From Bacillota bacterium (lineage in GTDB: Bacteria > Bacillota > Clostridia > Acetivibrionales > Acetivibrionaceae): 48,994 nucleotides of DNA. The stretch's first letter is position 1, and every line of letters starts with the position of its first letter. A model generated the notes under the pieces. It worked only from the letters and a program-made list of their open reading frames with translations. It made no database searches and was not told the origin of the DNA. Positions 25,598-34,423 of this stretch are shown here, one piece after another. The position numbers and the translations under genes were made by a program. Location of the stretch: assembly GCA_023421115.1 (NCBI GenBank), contig JAEZUI010000105.1, forward strand, positions 1-48,994, written 5' to 3'.

Positions 25598-26293
25598 CTA
25601 TTTTGTAGAAGTACTATTCTCATCATCTTGATGTAAATCCCTGGCTAAATGATCATGTTCTCCTGTAACATTATATACTACCCATTCACCGATATTTGTC
25701 GCGTGGTCAGCCATACGTTCAAGGTATTTAGCTATTAATATAAGATCTATAGCCTGTTCAACAGAATTTGGGTCATTTTTGGCAATGTTCATAAGCTCAA
25801 GTGTAATTTTCATAAATAGGTCATCAACTTCATCGTCGCTGCTGCATACGGCTTTGGCAAGATCAATATCCTGTTTGATATAGGCGTCGATTGATTTGTT
25901 AACCATTCGTTTTGCCAATTCAGCCATTTTAGGTATGTCAATTAAAGGCTTTATATATTTTTGATTGGCCATGCGTATTGTTATTTCGGCAATATCCGAA
26001 GAATGATCGGCGATTCTCTCCATATCGGTAATAATCTTTAGCGCAGCGCTTATAGTTCGCAAATCCTTTGCTAAAGGTTGTTGGCGGGCAATAAGATTTA
26101 AACAGCGTCGTTCAATTTTTTTCTCATAATCATCAATTACATCATCATTTATTAAAATATGCTTTGCAAGGGAAATATCCTGCTTTTTTAAAGCTATTAT
26201 AGTGCTTTCAATAGACTCCTCAACAAGACTGCCCATACCTATCATATCTAAATGTAATTCATCTAATTCTCTATCAAAAAAACTTCTTGTCAT
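25598..26293 (-). CDS. phoU: Phosphate signaling complex protein PhoU
   Basis: A 231 aa two-repeat helical protein. Each three-helix repeat carries the metal-binding E-R-[IM]-[AG]-D-H signature: DMERIADHSSDIAE at about residues 90-103 and YLERMADHATNIGEW at about 190-204. PhoU links the Pst transporter to PhoR and keeps the regulon off when phosphate is plentiful. AGGAGA lies eight bases before the ATG at 26293; an ATG at 26302 is in frame but overlaps that site. The His/Asp-rich tail is not conserved. Confidence 0.93.
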   Translation of the reverse strand: MTRSFFDRELDELHLDMIGMGSLVEESIESTIIALKKQDISLAKHILINDDVIDDYEKKIERRCLNLIARQQPLAKDLRTISAALKIITDMERIADHSSDIAEITIRMANQKYIKPLIDIPKMAELAKRMVNKSIDAYIKQDIDLAKAVCSSDDEVDDLFMKITLELMNIAKNDPNSVEQAIDLILIAKYLERMADHATNIGEWVVYNVTGEHDHLARDLHQDDENSTSTK

Positions 26294-26327
26294 AATATTC
26301 ATCTCCTAAAAACTATTTTATTATTCC

Positions 26328-27137
26328 TTAGCCAAATCTGCCAGTAATATAGTCTTCCGTTCTCTTATCCTTTGGAGTACTGAATATGTTTTCGGTAGAA
26401 CCGTATTCTATAATTTCTCCAAGAAGGAAAAACGCTGTTTTGTCTGATATACGACCGGCTTGTTGCATATTATGGGTAACTATAATTATAGTGTAATTAC
26501 TTTTTAGTTCTTCAATTAAATCTTCAATTTTCAAAGTTGAGAGGGGGTCAAGGGCCGAAGTTGGTTCATCCATTAAAACCACTTCTGGTTCCACAGCTAA
26601 AACTCTTGCAATACAAAGCCTTTGCTGCTGTCCACCAGATAATCCTAAAGCACTTTGCTTAAGGCGGTCTTTTACCTCATCCCAAAGAGCTGCACCTTTT
26701 AAGCTTTTTTCTACAATTTCATCAAGCTTTGATTTTGACTTTATTCCGTGTATTTTAGGACCATATGCAATGTTTTCATAAATGGACATTGGAAATGGAT
26801 TGGGTTTTTGAAACACCATGCCCACGCGTTTTCTCAATTCAACTATATCATATTCATTGTATACGTTCAAAGCGTCAAAGTATACATCGCCGGTAATTTT
26901 TACATTTGGTACTAAATCATTCATTCTGTTGAGGGTTTTTAAGAAGGTGGATTTTCCACATCCTGATGGCCCAATCAAAGCAGTGACCTGTTTTTCGGAA
27001 ATGTTTATATTTATATTTTTTAATGCTTGGCTGTTTCCGTAGAATAAGTTTAAATCTTTTGTATATATCTTCAAATTGTTGTTGTTCATTTTGAAGGTGT
27101 CCTTTCCTTCTTTGATTATTTTTTCCTTAACCAGCAT
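26328..27137 (-). CDS. pstB: Phosphate ABC transporter ATP-binding protein PstB
   Basis: A 269 aa ABC ATPase with Walker A GPSGCGKST, Q-loop VFQKPNPFPMSIYENI (the PstB signature), LSGGQQQR and Walker B VVLMDEPTSALDP. It drives high-affinity phosphate uptake with PstA and PstC. Two starts have ribosome binding sites: ATG 27137 after AGGAGAG, and ATG 27089 after AAAGGACACC; the first adds 16 residues to the usual N-terminus. phoU follows after 34 bp. Confidence 0.95.
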   Translation of the reverse strand: MLVKEKIIKEGKDTFKMNNNNLKIYTKDLNLFYGNSQALKNININISEKQVTALIGPSGCGKSTFLKTLNRMNDLVPNVKITGDVYFDALNVYNEYDIVELRKRVGMVFQKPNPFPMSIYENIAYGPKIHGIKSKSKLDEIVEKSLKGAALWDEVKDRLKQSALGLSGGQQQRLCIARVLAVEPEVVLMDEPTSALDPLSTLKIEDLIEELKSNYTIIIVTHNMQQAGRISDKTAFFLLGEIIEYGSTENIFSTPKDKRTEDYITGRFG

Positions 27138-27183
27138 AATAACTCTCCTATCTATATTTTAGTGTTTTCTCACCGCTACATAC

Positions 27184-27209
27184 CTAAGGTGTTTCAAAAA
27201 GATCATTAT
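27184..27209 (+). repeat. Fragment of dispersed repeat family 3
   Basis: The end sequence TAAGGTGTTTCAAAAA then ATCATTA in the 78 bp gap between pstA and pstB matches the start of the family 3 copy at 48161. Only this end is present. Confidence 0.5.
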
Positions 27210-27215
27210 AAGCCA

Positions 27216-28043
27216 TTAGCTCCCAACAGTAGATTTGCGTATTTTTTTTGCAATCAGACTTGTAATGAAATTAATTAAAGCAACTGTAATAATTAGAATT
27301 GTGGCTGTTGCAAAGGCTTCTTCAAAAGAAAAGCCTTCATTAGCCAATACAAATAAATGTACAGCCAAAGTCCTGCCTGAATCCATAATGCTTTGAGGAA
27401 ACCTTGTTACCATTCCGGCAGTCAGATAAACGGCAGCCGTTTCACCTACAATTCTACCTATACTTAGTATTACTGAATTTAGAATACCTGGGATTGCACT
27501 AGGTAAAACGACTTTGATTATGGTTTGTAGTTTAGTCGCTCCTAAGGCCAGACTTCCTTCTCTATAAATAACGGGTACAGTTTTTAAGGCTTCTTCTGTA
27601 GTACGTATTATTGTGGGAAGAACCATTATACTTAAGGTCAATGCCCCGGCTAAAAGCGAAAAACTGAACTTCATAAAAGTTACAAAGAAGATAAAACCAA
27701 AAAGTCCGTATATAATTGAAGGAATACCCTGCAATGTTTCGATTGCAAAACGGATTATTTTTAGCATTTTTCCCGGTTTTGAATACTCTACAAGATATAT
27801 GGCAGAGAAAATACCTATTGGTGTTGAGATTATAACCGATAATAAAACAATATAAAGGGTGTTTATTATCATAGGAAAGATTCCGTGCTTATCTCCTTTG
27901 AATTCAGAAGTAATAAAGTCTATGCTTAAATGACTTACTCCCTTTGATACGATATATATTAAGATCCATGCCAATATACCTATAGTTATAAGGCCACATA
28001 GCCAGATAAAAGCTTTTAATATTGCGTCTTTCAATTTCCTCAT
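27216..28043 (-). CDS. pstA: Phosphate ABC transporter permease PstA
   Basis: A 275 aa permease with six hydrophobic segments and the BPD-transporter loop EEALKTVPVIYREGSLALGATKLQT. IYLVEYSKPGKM and the IPSIIYGLFGF motif are typical of PstA. The start is ATG 28043, two bases after the pstC stop; a TTG at 28049 overlapping pstC is also in frame. AGGTGAAAA lies upstream inside pstC. Confidence 0.93.
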   Translation of the reverse strand: MRKLKDAILKAFIWLCGLITIGILAWILIYIVSKGVSHLSIDFITSEFKGDKHGIFPMIINTLYIVLLSVIISTPIGIFSAIYLVEYSKPGKMLKIIRFAIETLQGIPSIIYGLFGFIFFVTFMKFSFSLLAGALTLSIMVLPTIIRTTEEALKTVPVIYREGSLALGATKLQTIIKVVLPSAIPGILNSVILSIGRIVGETAAVYLTAGMVTRFPQSIMDSGRTLAVHLFVLANEGFSFEEAFATATILIITVALINFITSLIAKKIRKSTVGS

Positions 28044-28045
28044 TG

Positions 28046-28996
28046 TCAATTATTTTCACCTGCCTTGCGAATAAATACATTTAAAACAATATTTAATAGC
28101 ATTATAAATACAAACAAAACAACCCCTGTAGCAAAGAGGGCCTCCTGATGTAGTCCCTGTGCGTAACCCATTTCAAGTGCAATATTAGAAGTAAGAGTTC
28201 TAGCACGATCGAAAAGGGAATTGGGAATTTGGGGTGTATTACCTATAACAAGAATTACGGCCATTGTTTCACCTATTGCTCTTCCCATAGCTAGTACAAT
28301 TGCAGCAAATATACCGGATTTTGCTGCAGGCAGAATAACTTTGAAAATTGTTTCTATATGAGATGCTCCTAAGGCTAGGGAGCCCTCTTTGTACTCTTTA
28401 GGTACAGCTCGGATAGAGGTTTCAGATATGCTTATTATTGTAGGAAGTATCATTATACCGAGAATTATAATTGCAGCTAGTATGCTGTTACCGCCACCGC
28501 CAAACTTACTATCAATTATTGGTACAATTACTATAAGTCCAAAAAACCCATATACAACGGAAGGTATTCCGGCCAATAAATCAACAGCCGGTCGGATAAT
28601 TTTGGAAAAACTTTTAGGTGATATTTCAGCAAGCAGAACTGCAGTCATCAATCCGATAGAGACACCTATAAAAGTTGTACCTATAGTTACAAGTAGGGAA
28701 GAGAGTATCATAGGAAACAATCCATAAGAACCTTCAAGGGGTTTCCATTCCATACCGAAAATAATGTTTGTAAAACCTACTTTAAAAAATATGCCAGAAC
28801 CATTTATAAAAATAAATACAGTTATTATGATGAGTGATACTATAGAAATCATTGAGCTTAACAAAAAAATATTTTCTATTATTTTTTCCAATATTTTTTT
28901 TCTGTTTTTGTTATTGGCATACTTATTTTCATCAGTATATAATCCGGCTTTTATACATTTGTTATCCATTTGTTCAGAAATTCCGTTTATAGCCAT
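28046..28996 (-). CDS. pstC: Phosphate ABC transporter permease PstC
   Basis: A 316 aa permease with a hydrophilic N-terminal extension of about 35 residues, six hydrophobic segments, EWKPLEGSYGLFPMI, IPSVVYGFFGL and the ATPase-contact loop AVPKEYKEGSLALGASHIET. It pairs with PstA to form the membrane channel. GGAGGTGA precedes the ATG. A 121 bp gap with two hairpins separates it from pstS. Confidence 0.93.
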   Translation of the reverse strand: MAINGISEQMDNKCIKAGLYTDENKYANNKNRKKILEKIIENIFLLSSMISIVSLIIITVFIFINGSGIFFKVGFTNIIFGMEWKPLEGSYGLFPMILSSLLVTIGTTFIGVSIGLMTAVLLAEISPKSFSKIIRPAVDLLAGIPSVVYGFFGLIVIVPIIDSKFGGGGNSILAAIIILGIMILPTIISISETSIRAVPKEYKEGSLALGASHIETIFKVILPAAKSGIFAAIVLAMGRAIGETMAVILVIGNTPQIPNSLFDRARTLTSNIALEMGYAQGLHQEALFATGVVLFVFIMLLNIVLNVFIRKAGENN

Positions 28997-29046
28997 AAAA
29001 GCAAATCACCTCCACTTATCTAGTACTTTGTAAAACGTCATTCTTC

Positions 29047-29095
29047 TATTTGAAAAAATATTCAAATACCCCCTGATCATCATTTGATAACAGGG
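29047..29095 (-). promoter_or_regulatory. Tandem hairpins between pstS and pstC
   Basis: Two perfect or near-perfect stems: CCCTG/CAGGG with inner TGATCA-type pairing at 29071-29095 and TATTTGAA/TTCAAATA at 29047-29068. They could stabilise or attenuate the transcript so that the binding protein is made in excess over the membrane parts, as is common for pst operons. There is no strong U run. Confidence 0.5.
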
Positions 29096-29117
29096 AGAGG
29101 ACTAAAATTAATTTTGT

Positions 29118-29981
29118 CTAGTTTACTGAGATATACTCTCTTGATACTAATTTTTGACCTTCATCGCTCAGTATGAAATCAATAAAATCCTTTGTTTCTT
29201 TATTTGCATTGCTCTTAGTCAACATGAGAAAAGGTCTTGAAATTGGGTATTTACCCGCTTTAGTATTTGCTTCAGTAGCTTCTATGCCGTCAATTTTAAC
29301 TTTTTTAATTTTGGTTTGATCTACCATTCCCATAGACATATATCCGATAGCGTTGTCTTTACCTGCTACATTTGCCATAACAGCACCGTTTCCATTTGCT
29401 ACAAGAGCATCATTAACCACTAGAGATACTGTTTTATCGCCTTCTTTTTTCTCAAGCTTCATAATTTCTTGAAAAGCACCAAGAGTACCGGAACCTGCTT
29501 CACGGTTTACAACAATGATTTCCTTGTTATCGCCGCCAAGCTCACTCCAATTTTTTATTTCACCTTTGTAAATTTGGGAAATTTGGTCTATTGTTAAGTC
29601 TTCAACTTTGTTATTAGGATTGATGACAACAGCAATACCATCTAAAGCAATAACTGTTTGAGTCAAGTTCCAAGCCTTTTCATCTTCTTTCAGTTCCCTA
29701 GACGAGGTACCAATATCACAAGTACCGTCATTTACTGCTTTTACTCCAGCAGTTGATCCAACACCTTGGATATCTATTTTTATTTGTGAATTGCTTTCGT
29801 TATATTTGTCAGCTAATTCTTGGACTAATGGCTGTACTGATGTTGACCCAACAATAGATATTTTTGAACCTCCCTGACCTGCGCATCCTGTGAGGGCTAT
29901 TGTACCGACCAATGCAACCATACATACAAATCCAACCATTTTAATTTTGTTGATTTTTCTTATCTTATTAACACTATTCAT
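29118..29981 (-). CDS. pstS: Phosphate ABC transporter substrate-binding lipoprotein PstS
   Basis: A 287 aa phosphate-binding lipoprotein. The signal peptide ends at lipobox LTGC with Cys33. The mature protein contains ISIVGSTSVQPL, GVGSTAGVKAVNDGTCDIGTSSREL and VVNREAGSGTLGAFQE, the phosphate-binding loops of the family. GGGGTGG precedes the ATG. It is the first gene of the pst operon and has a four-box Pho array upstream, so it should be strongly induced by phosphate limitation. Confidence 0.95.
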   Translation of the reverse strand: MNSVNKIRKINKIKMVGFVCMVALVGTIALTGCAGQGGSKISIVGSTSVQPLVQELADKYNESNSQIKIDIQGVGSTAGVKAVNDGTCDIGTSSRELKEDEKAWNLTQTVIALDGIAVVINPNNKVEDLTIDQISQIYKGEIKNWSELGGDNKEIIVVNREAGSGTLGAFQEIMKLEKKEGDKTVSLVVNDALVANGNGAVMANVAGKDNAIGYMSMGMVDQTKIKKVKIDGIEATEANTKAGKYPISRPFLMLTKSNANKETKDFIDFILSDEGQKLVSREYISVN

Positions 29982-30007
29982 TTTTCCACCCCTAATTATT
30001 TTATGAA

Positions 30008-30065
30008 ATTATATTATTAAAACAAGATTAATGATAAATTAAAGAAATGTTAAATATACGTTAAA
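30008..30065 (-). promoter_or_regulatory. Pho-box array and -10 of the pst operon
   Basis: On the minus strand TTAACG, TTAACA, TTAATT and TTAATC begin at 30064, 30053, 30042 and 30031, an exact 11 bp period, and TATAAT lies at 30013-30008. This is the layout of PhoP-activated promoters in Firmicutes, where the boxes replace a -35 element. Confidence 0.85.
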
Positions 30066-30100
30066 TGGATTATCAGAATTAAAACTAAATGAAAATCGCT

Positions 30101-30202
30101 TTAGGTGATTCAAAAAAATAACTGGTCACTGGGTGATTCAAAAAAGTTGATTTTAATGGGTTGGAACTATATTGACTAATGAATTTTTTTGATACACCTT
30201 AA
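30101..30202 (-). repeat. Dispersed repeat family 3, copy upstream of the pst promoter
   Basis: A roughly 100 bp element with ends GGTGATTCAAAAAA and TTTTTTTGATACACCTT and inner words TGGTCACTGGGTG and ATTGACTAATGAA. Its reverse complement matches 48161-48321 closely, apart from an insertion in the latter. The 300 bp from 30066 to 30290 otherwise hold nothing that I can support. Confidence 0.75.
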
Positions 30203-30291
30203 ATGGTGTGAATGATTCTACAAGGATAAAATAAATTTTCACCATAATAAATCAAAAGAATTGAAGCTCGATTAAAAGCTTTATAAAAATA

Positions 30292-30331
30292 AAAAAGTGT
30301 TATAAAACAACTTAGTTCTATAACACTTTTT
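30292..30331 (-). terminator. Bidirectional-type terminator after the small unknown gene
   Basis: AAAAAGTGTTATA pairs perfectly with TATAACACTTTTT (13 bp, 14-base loop), with T runs on both strands. It follows the minus-strand gene by 17 bp. Confidence 0.85.
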
Positions 30332-30348
30332 ATTTCTTTTATTACAAA

Positions 30349-30588
30349 TTATAAAGTAGTAGTAGAAGTATATTCGACCTTTATTGTATCGTCTTTTTGA
30401 CGAACTAATTTTGCTTTGTTGCCTCTTCCGTCTTCCATATTGAGCTTTTCGAGTTTACAGTCGATAAAAAAGTTTACTGCTGTACTTTCTACGAAAGCAG
30501 ACCAATTTTGTTTTCTTTCATTAACATTTTCGTCTTTTGTTGCTTCAATAAGAGCATCAATATTATTTACTTTATCATTTGTAGCCAT
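30349..30588 (-). CDS. Small unrecognised protein
   Basis: A 79 aa soluble, charged protein (MATNDKVNNIDALIEATKDE...) with no signal or membrane segment. The first half is helical by pattern; the second half (KAKLVRQKDDTIKVEYTSTTTL) looks like beta strands. I do not recognise a family. GAAAGGTGGAAAAATA precedes ATG 30588, and a strong terminator follows, so it is probably a real single-gene unit. It diverges from the RCC1-dockerin gene. Confidence 0.7.
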   Translation of the reverse strand: MATNDKVNNIDALIEATKDENVNERKQNWSAFVESTAVNFFIDCKLEKLNMEDGRGNKAKLVRQKDDTIKVEYTSTTTL

Positions 30589-30734
30589 TATTTTTCCACC
30601 TTTCAATTAACAATATTTTATAAGCATTTTATATAATATCACTTTTACAATACCAATGGAAGATAAAAAATTATTTCCATATGGGTTAACGGAAAATCTT
30701 CATTAATGTTAGAACCACAATATATGCAAACACA

Positions 30735-30764
30735 TTGACTTTGATATTGTTCATATAGTACACT
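30735..30764 (+). promoter_or_regulatory. Candidate promoter of the RCC1-dockerin gene
   Basis: TTGACT at 30735-30740 and TACACT at 30759-30764 with an 18 bp spacer, about 40 bp before the gene. The -10 is weak. Confidence 0.35.
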
Positions 30765-30803
30765 TACTTTAAGGTTGTTCAAAATTTGTGGGAGAAATAA
30801 TTT

Positions 30804-33260
30804 ATGATTAAGAAAAGAATTTCTTTAGTTGTTCTTACAGTTTTTATTGCTGTTATGATGAACTCTGTGTTCGCTCAGCAGGAGGATACTACTGTGAAAG
30901 TATCTACAAATGTAATAGGGGATTTGAATGGAGACTTAAGCTTTGACTCCATTGACTTTGGATTAATGCGAAAGTATATATTAGGAATGATTAAAAGTTT
31001 TGAAGTTGAAGATGAATTATATGTTGCAGATGTTAATGACGATACCTTGATTAATTCAATAGACTTTGCATATATGAGACAGATGCTGCTTGGATTTATA
31101 ACTAAATTCCCTAAGCAGATCAAGGAAGGCTTTGTTCAAGTTTCATGTGGTGAATCCCATACTATAGCACTAAATAAAGACGGTACGGTATGGTCATGGG
31201 GATATAACTCTTATGGTCAGTTGGGTCTTAGCGAAGGAAATGAAGTTGAAAGGACACCAAAACAAATTGACGGACTTAAGGGAGTTACTAAAATATCTGC
31301 CGGGAAGCGCCATTCTCTTGCACTTAAAAGCGATGGGACGGTATGGGCATGGGGGTATAATTACTATGGTCAGTTAGGTAATGAATCAAATACACGAAGT
31401 AATACACCCGTTCAAGTTAAAGAACTTTCAGGAATTAAGGACATTGAGGCTGGTGATTTTTTCTCTGTTGCATTAAAAGAAGATGGAATGGTATGGGGAT
31501 GGGGCTATAACTTTAAAGGGCAAATTGGCAATGGTACAGGAATTAACAGTAACATACCGTCGCAGGCAATAGGGGTCAGCGATATTACCGATATAGCTGT
31601 AGGTGATGAGCATGTATTGGCATTAGATAAAAATAAAAATGTTTGGACCTGGGGTGCTGGAGCTAAAGGCCAGCTTGGAAACGGTTCTATAAAATCTTCA
31701 TCAAGGATACCTGAAAAGCTGATAAACATTTCCGATGTAAAGTCTGTAAGTGCGGGTACTATGGTTTCGGCAGTGCTAAAAGAAAATGGTGAATTATGGA
31801 TTTGGGGAGATAATACCTATGGAATGATGGGAAATAGTAATGAAGTTAATAGTAGTCCTATCCAAAGGGAAGGAATATCGGATATAAAAGCAGTAGCTGT
31901 AGCTCAATATTGTGCAGCAGTAATAAAAAATGATGGAACGGTGTGGACTTGGGGAAAAAATATCAATGGAATACTTGGCACTGGGTCAGCGACCGACTCT
32001 AATATTCCTGCTGTGGTATTGGGAACTGAAGATGTAGATGAGATTTCTTGCGGGCAAACGCATATGGCCATTGTAAAATCCGATGGAACTTTATGGACTT
32101 GGGGGTACAATAAATATGGACAACTTGGTAGTGGTGCTGTTGATTATATTACAGAACCGATTAATATAAAGGGTATTTCAGATATAGATAAGATAGTATG
32201 TGGTGGGAAACATGTGTTGGCAGTTGGAAACGATAAGACTGTTTGGGCATGGGGAAACAATGATTATCTCCAGTTGATTAATGATGTTGAAATATCTACT
32301 GAATCCGGGGCAAAAGACTATTGTAATCCTTTTATAGTGAACTACGAGGGAGACATAAAAGATGTAGCAGCTGCATTTAATCGTACTTTATTAATTAATG
32401 AGGATAATGAAGTGTGGTTTTATACTGCTAGGACAACTGGTGTTGGAGATGAGCAATCGGTATACGAACCATATAAAATTGAAGGTCTTGAGGATTTGAA
32501 AGCTGTATCTATTGGAAAAAGTCATATTCTTGCACTAAAGGAAGACGGATACGTGTATTCTGCTGGCAACAGTTATTGGGGACAGTTGGGTGATGGCACT
32601 CAAAATCACCATAACAATTATGTTGAGACTTTTAAGTTGACAAAGGCTAAAGATATTATGGATATTGTGGCAGTTGCAGCAGGCAGCGATCATTCCGTTG
32701 CTCTAAAGAGTGACGGGACTGTTTGGACCTGGGGCTGCAATCAGTTTGGTGAGTTAGCTCATGGAACCAATACATACAGTTTGGTACCGGTGCAGGCAGA
32801 TGAGCTTGAAAATGTATGTGCAATATCTGCCGGGAACAATTATAATATGGTATTGAAACAAGATGGAACAGTATGGGCTTGGGGTGATAATACATATGGG
32901 CAATTGGGTAATGGAACAACCGCTAAAACTAATATACCTGTTCAAGTTGAAGGTCTTGAAAATGTAAAAACAATTATTGCAGGAAAAGATAGTTCGTTTG
33001 CTTATACAGACGATGGAACTGTATGGGCATGGGGAAAAAACAATTGTGGACAGCTAGGAGACGGAACAACAGAGAATAAATTAACACCGGTACAGATAGA
33101 AGCTTTTAAAGGATGTAAGTCAATTGTTTCAGGAATAGATTTTACATTAGCATTAATGAATGACGGTACAGTAATTGGTGTGGGAAGCAATGTAAGTGGT
33201 GTTATGACAATAGATTTTTCCGATAGGAGTCTTGTACCGGTAAATATAAAAGTTAAATAG
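30804..33260 (+). CDS. Secreted RCC1-repeat protein with N-terminal type I dockerin
   Basis: An 818 aa secreted protein. The signal peptide (to about residue 24, VFAQ) is followed at once by a type I dockerin at about residues 38-102: two calcium-loop/helix repeats, GDLNGDLSFDSIDFGLMRK and ADVNDDTLINSIDFAYMRQ. The rest is about 14 RCC1-like units of 48-55 residues with the consensus ALKSDGTVWAWGYNxYGQLG, enough for two seven-bladed propellers. The dockerin would plug it into a cellulosomal cohesin. The ligand of the propellers is unknown; no catalytic motif is visible. Dockerins usually lie at the C-terminus or between modules, so the N-terminal place is uncommon. GGGAGAAA precedes the ATG. 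Confidence 0.88.
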   Translation: MIKKRISLVVLTVFIAVMMNSVFAQQEDTTVKVSTNVIGDLNGDLSFDSIDFGLMRKYILGMIKSFEVEDELYVADVNDDTLINSIDFAYMRQMLLGFITKFPKQIKEGFVQVSCGESHTIALNKDGTVWSWGYNSYGQLGLSEGNEVERTPKQIDGLKGVTKISAGKRHSLALKSDGTVWAWGYNYYGQLGNESNTRSNTPVQVKELSGIKDIEAGDFFSVALKEDGMVWGWGYNFKGQIGNGTGINSNIPSQAIGVSDITDIAVGDEHVLALDKNKNVWTWGAGAKGQLGNGSIKSSSRIPEKLINISDVKSVSAGTMVSAVLKENGELWIWGDNTYGMMGNSNEVNSSPIQREGISDIKAVAVAQYCAAVIKNDGTVWTWGKNINGILGTGSATDSNIPAVVLGTEDVDEISCGQTHMAIVKSDGTLWTWGYNKYGQLGSGAVDYITEPINIKGISDIDKIVCGGKHVLAVGNDKTVWAWGNNDYLQLINDVEISTESGAKDYCNPFIVNYEGDIKDVAAAFNRTLLINEDNEVWFYTARTTGVGDEQSVYEPYKIEGLEDLKAVSIGKSHILALKEDGYVYSAGNSYWGQLGDGTQNHHNNYVETFKLTKAKDIMDIVAVAAGSDHSVALKSDGTVWTWGCNQFGELAHGTNTYSLVPVQADELENVCAISAGNNYNMVLKQDGTVWAWGDNTYGQLGNGTTAKTNIPVQVEGLENVKTIIAGKDSSFAYTDDGTVWAWGKNNCGQLGDGTTENKLTPVQIEAFKGCKSIVSGIDFTLALMNDGTVIGVGSNVSGVMTIDFSDRSLVPVNIKVK

Positions 33261-33342
33261 GAAATAAAAAGACAAATTACTGCGTCACAAATTTGATGTT
33301 TGCACCGTATATACTATTATGTGTGTAAAATTGTAAATACTG

Positions 33343-33379
33343 CTTAAGCCTCTTTTATAGTAGAATGAAGAGGCTTAAG
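33343..33379 (+). terminator. Hairpin downstream of the RCC1-dockerin gene
   Basis: CTTAAGCCTCTT and AAGAGGCTTAAG form a perfect 12 bp stem with a 13-base loop, 83 bp after the stop codon. No T run follows, so termination is likely but not certain. Confidence 0.5.
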
Positions 33380-33442
33380 TTATGAAAATACACAGGTCCA
33401 ATTTAGTTAATCGATACTGAAATTAAGAAAGCTTAAGGGTAT

Positions 33443-33547
33443 TATAGATGAAAAACTCTAAAACTAAATTTTTAAGGAAGTTTTTCATCTAAATTAGATA
33501 ACGTTTAAGTGCTATATAAATTTAACTTTAGTGTACGTTATCTATAT
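33443..33547 (-). repeat. Dispersed repeat family 1, copy B
   Basis: The reverse complement of 14184-14288 with about four substitutions in 105 bp, so the two copies were separated recently or are kept alike by conversion. It lies between the RCC1-dockerin gene and sigI. The rest of the 33261-33673 gap shows the hairpin above and a possible sigI promoter. Confidence 0.85.
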
Positions 33548-33673
33548 ATATGGACTGTTAACATCAAAGATTCAGAAGTAATGAAAAAGATATAAAATGT
33601 TTGTAAGAGAAATGAAGCACCGACTTAAAAATAATTCTTTTGCGAATAAACTGTAAAGGGAAGTGATAGGTAA

Positions 33674-34411
33674 GTGGAGATGTGGTTTTTGGGTACGCGC
33701 GCACCCGAAAAGAGATCCTTTATAGATATATTGCATAAAATTAAATCTGGCGACAAGCTATTAAAAGACAGGTTTATTAGTGATTACAGACCTTTCATAA
33801 TTAAATCTGTATCCCAGATATTAAATAATAAATATATAGATATAGAGAACAGTGAAGAATATAGTGTTGGGCTGATTGCTTTTAATGAAGCTATTGATAA
33901 ATATAATGAAGATAGAAAATGCAGTTTTAAAAAGTTTTCATATCAGGTTATGCAACGAAGACTGATAGATTATAGGAGAAAAAATCAAAAAAGTTCAAAA
34001 ATCTATCCGTTTTCATATTTTGAGGGGGATGAAGCGTACGATTTTGGAGATAAATTTTTGGTAGATAAACATACAGATCATGTGTATAATTTTGAAATCC
34101 GTGAAGAGTTTATCTTTTTTGTGGGAAAGATGAAGGATTTTGGAATAACCATGGATGATTTGGTGAAAAATATGCCCAAGCACAGAGATTCCAGAAGAAC
34201 GTGCGTCAAAATAGCAAAGCATATAGTTGAGGATGATAGCTTATATGATAAGTTTAGTACAAAGAAGACAATTCCATTTAAATATGTATCAAAATATGTA
34301 GAAGTAAGCCAACGAACGGTTGAACGAAATAGAAAATACATCATCGCTTTGGTTCTGATTCTAAAGAGTGACCTTGAAATAATAAAAAACTACATAAAAA
34401 ACTTGGAATAA
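33674..34411 (+). CDS. sigI: RNA polymerase sigma factor SigI family
   Basis: A 245 aa sigma-70 family factor of the SigI type. Region 2 covers about residues 15-110 (EEYSVGLIAFNEAIDKYNEDRKCSFKKFSYQVMQRRLIDYRR), and the C-terminal SigI domain ends in a helix-turn-helix-like KYVEVSQRTVERNRKYIIALVLIL. In Acetivibrio thermocellus several SigI factors, each with an RsgI partner, switch on cellulosomal genes after sensing polysaccharides. The start is GTG 33674 with an ATG two codons on; GGGAAGTGATAGG lies upstream. The partner gene begins 12 bp after the stop. Confidence 0.9.
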   Translation: MEMWFLGTRAPEKRSFIDILHKIKSGDKLLKDRFISDYRPFIIKSVSQILNNKYIDIENSEEYSVGLIAFNEAIDKYNEDRKCSFKKFSYQVMQRRLIDYRRKNQKSSKIYPFSYFEGDEAYDFGDKFLVDKHTDHVYNFEIREEFIFFVGKMKDFGITMDDLVKNMPKHRDSRRTCVKIAKHIVEDDSLYDKFSTKKTIPFKYVSKYVEVSQRTVERNRKYIIALVLILKSDLEIIKNYIKNLE

Positions 34412-34423
34412 GCGGGGTGAAAT

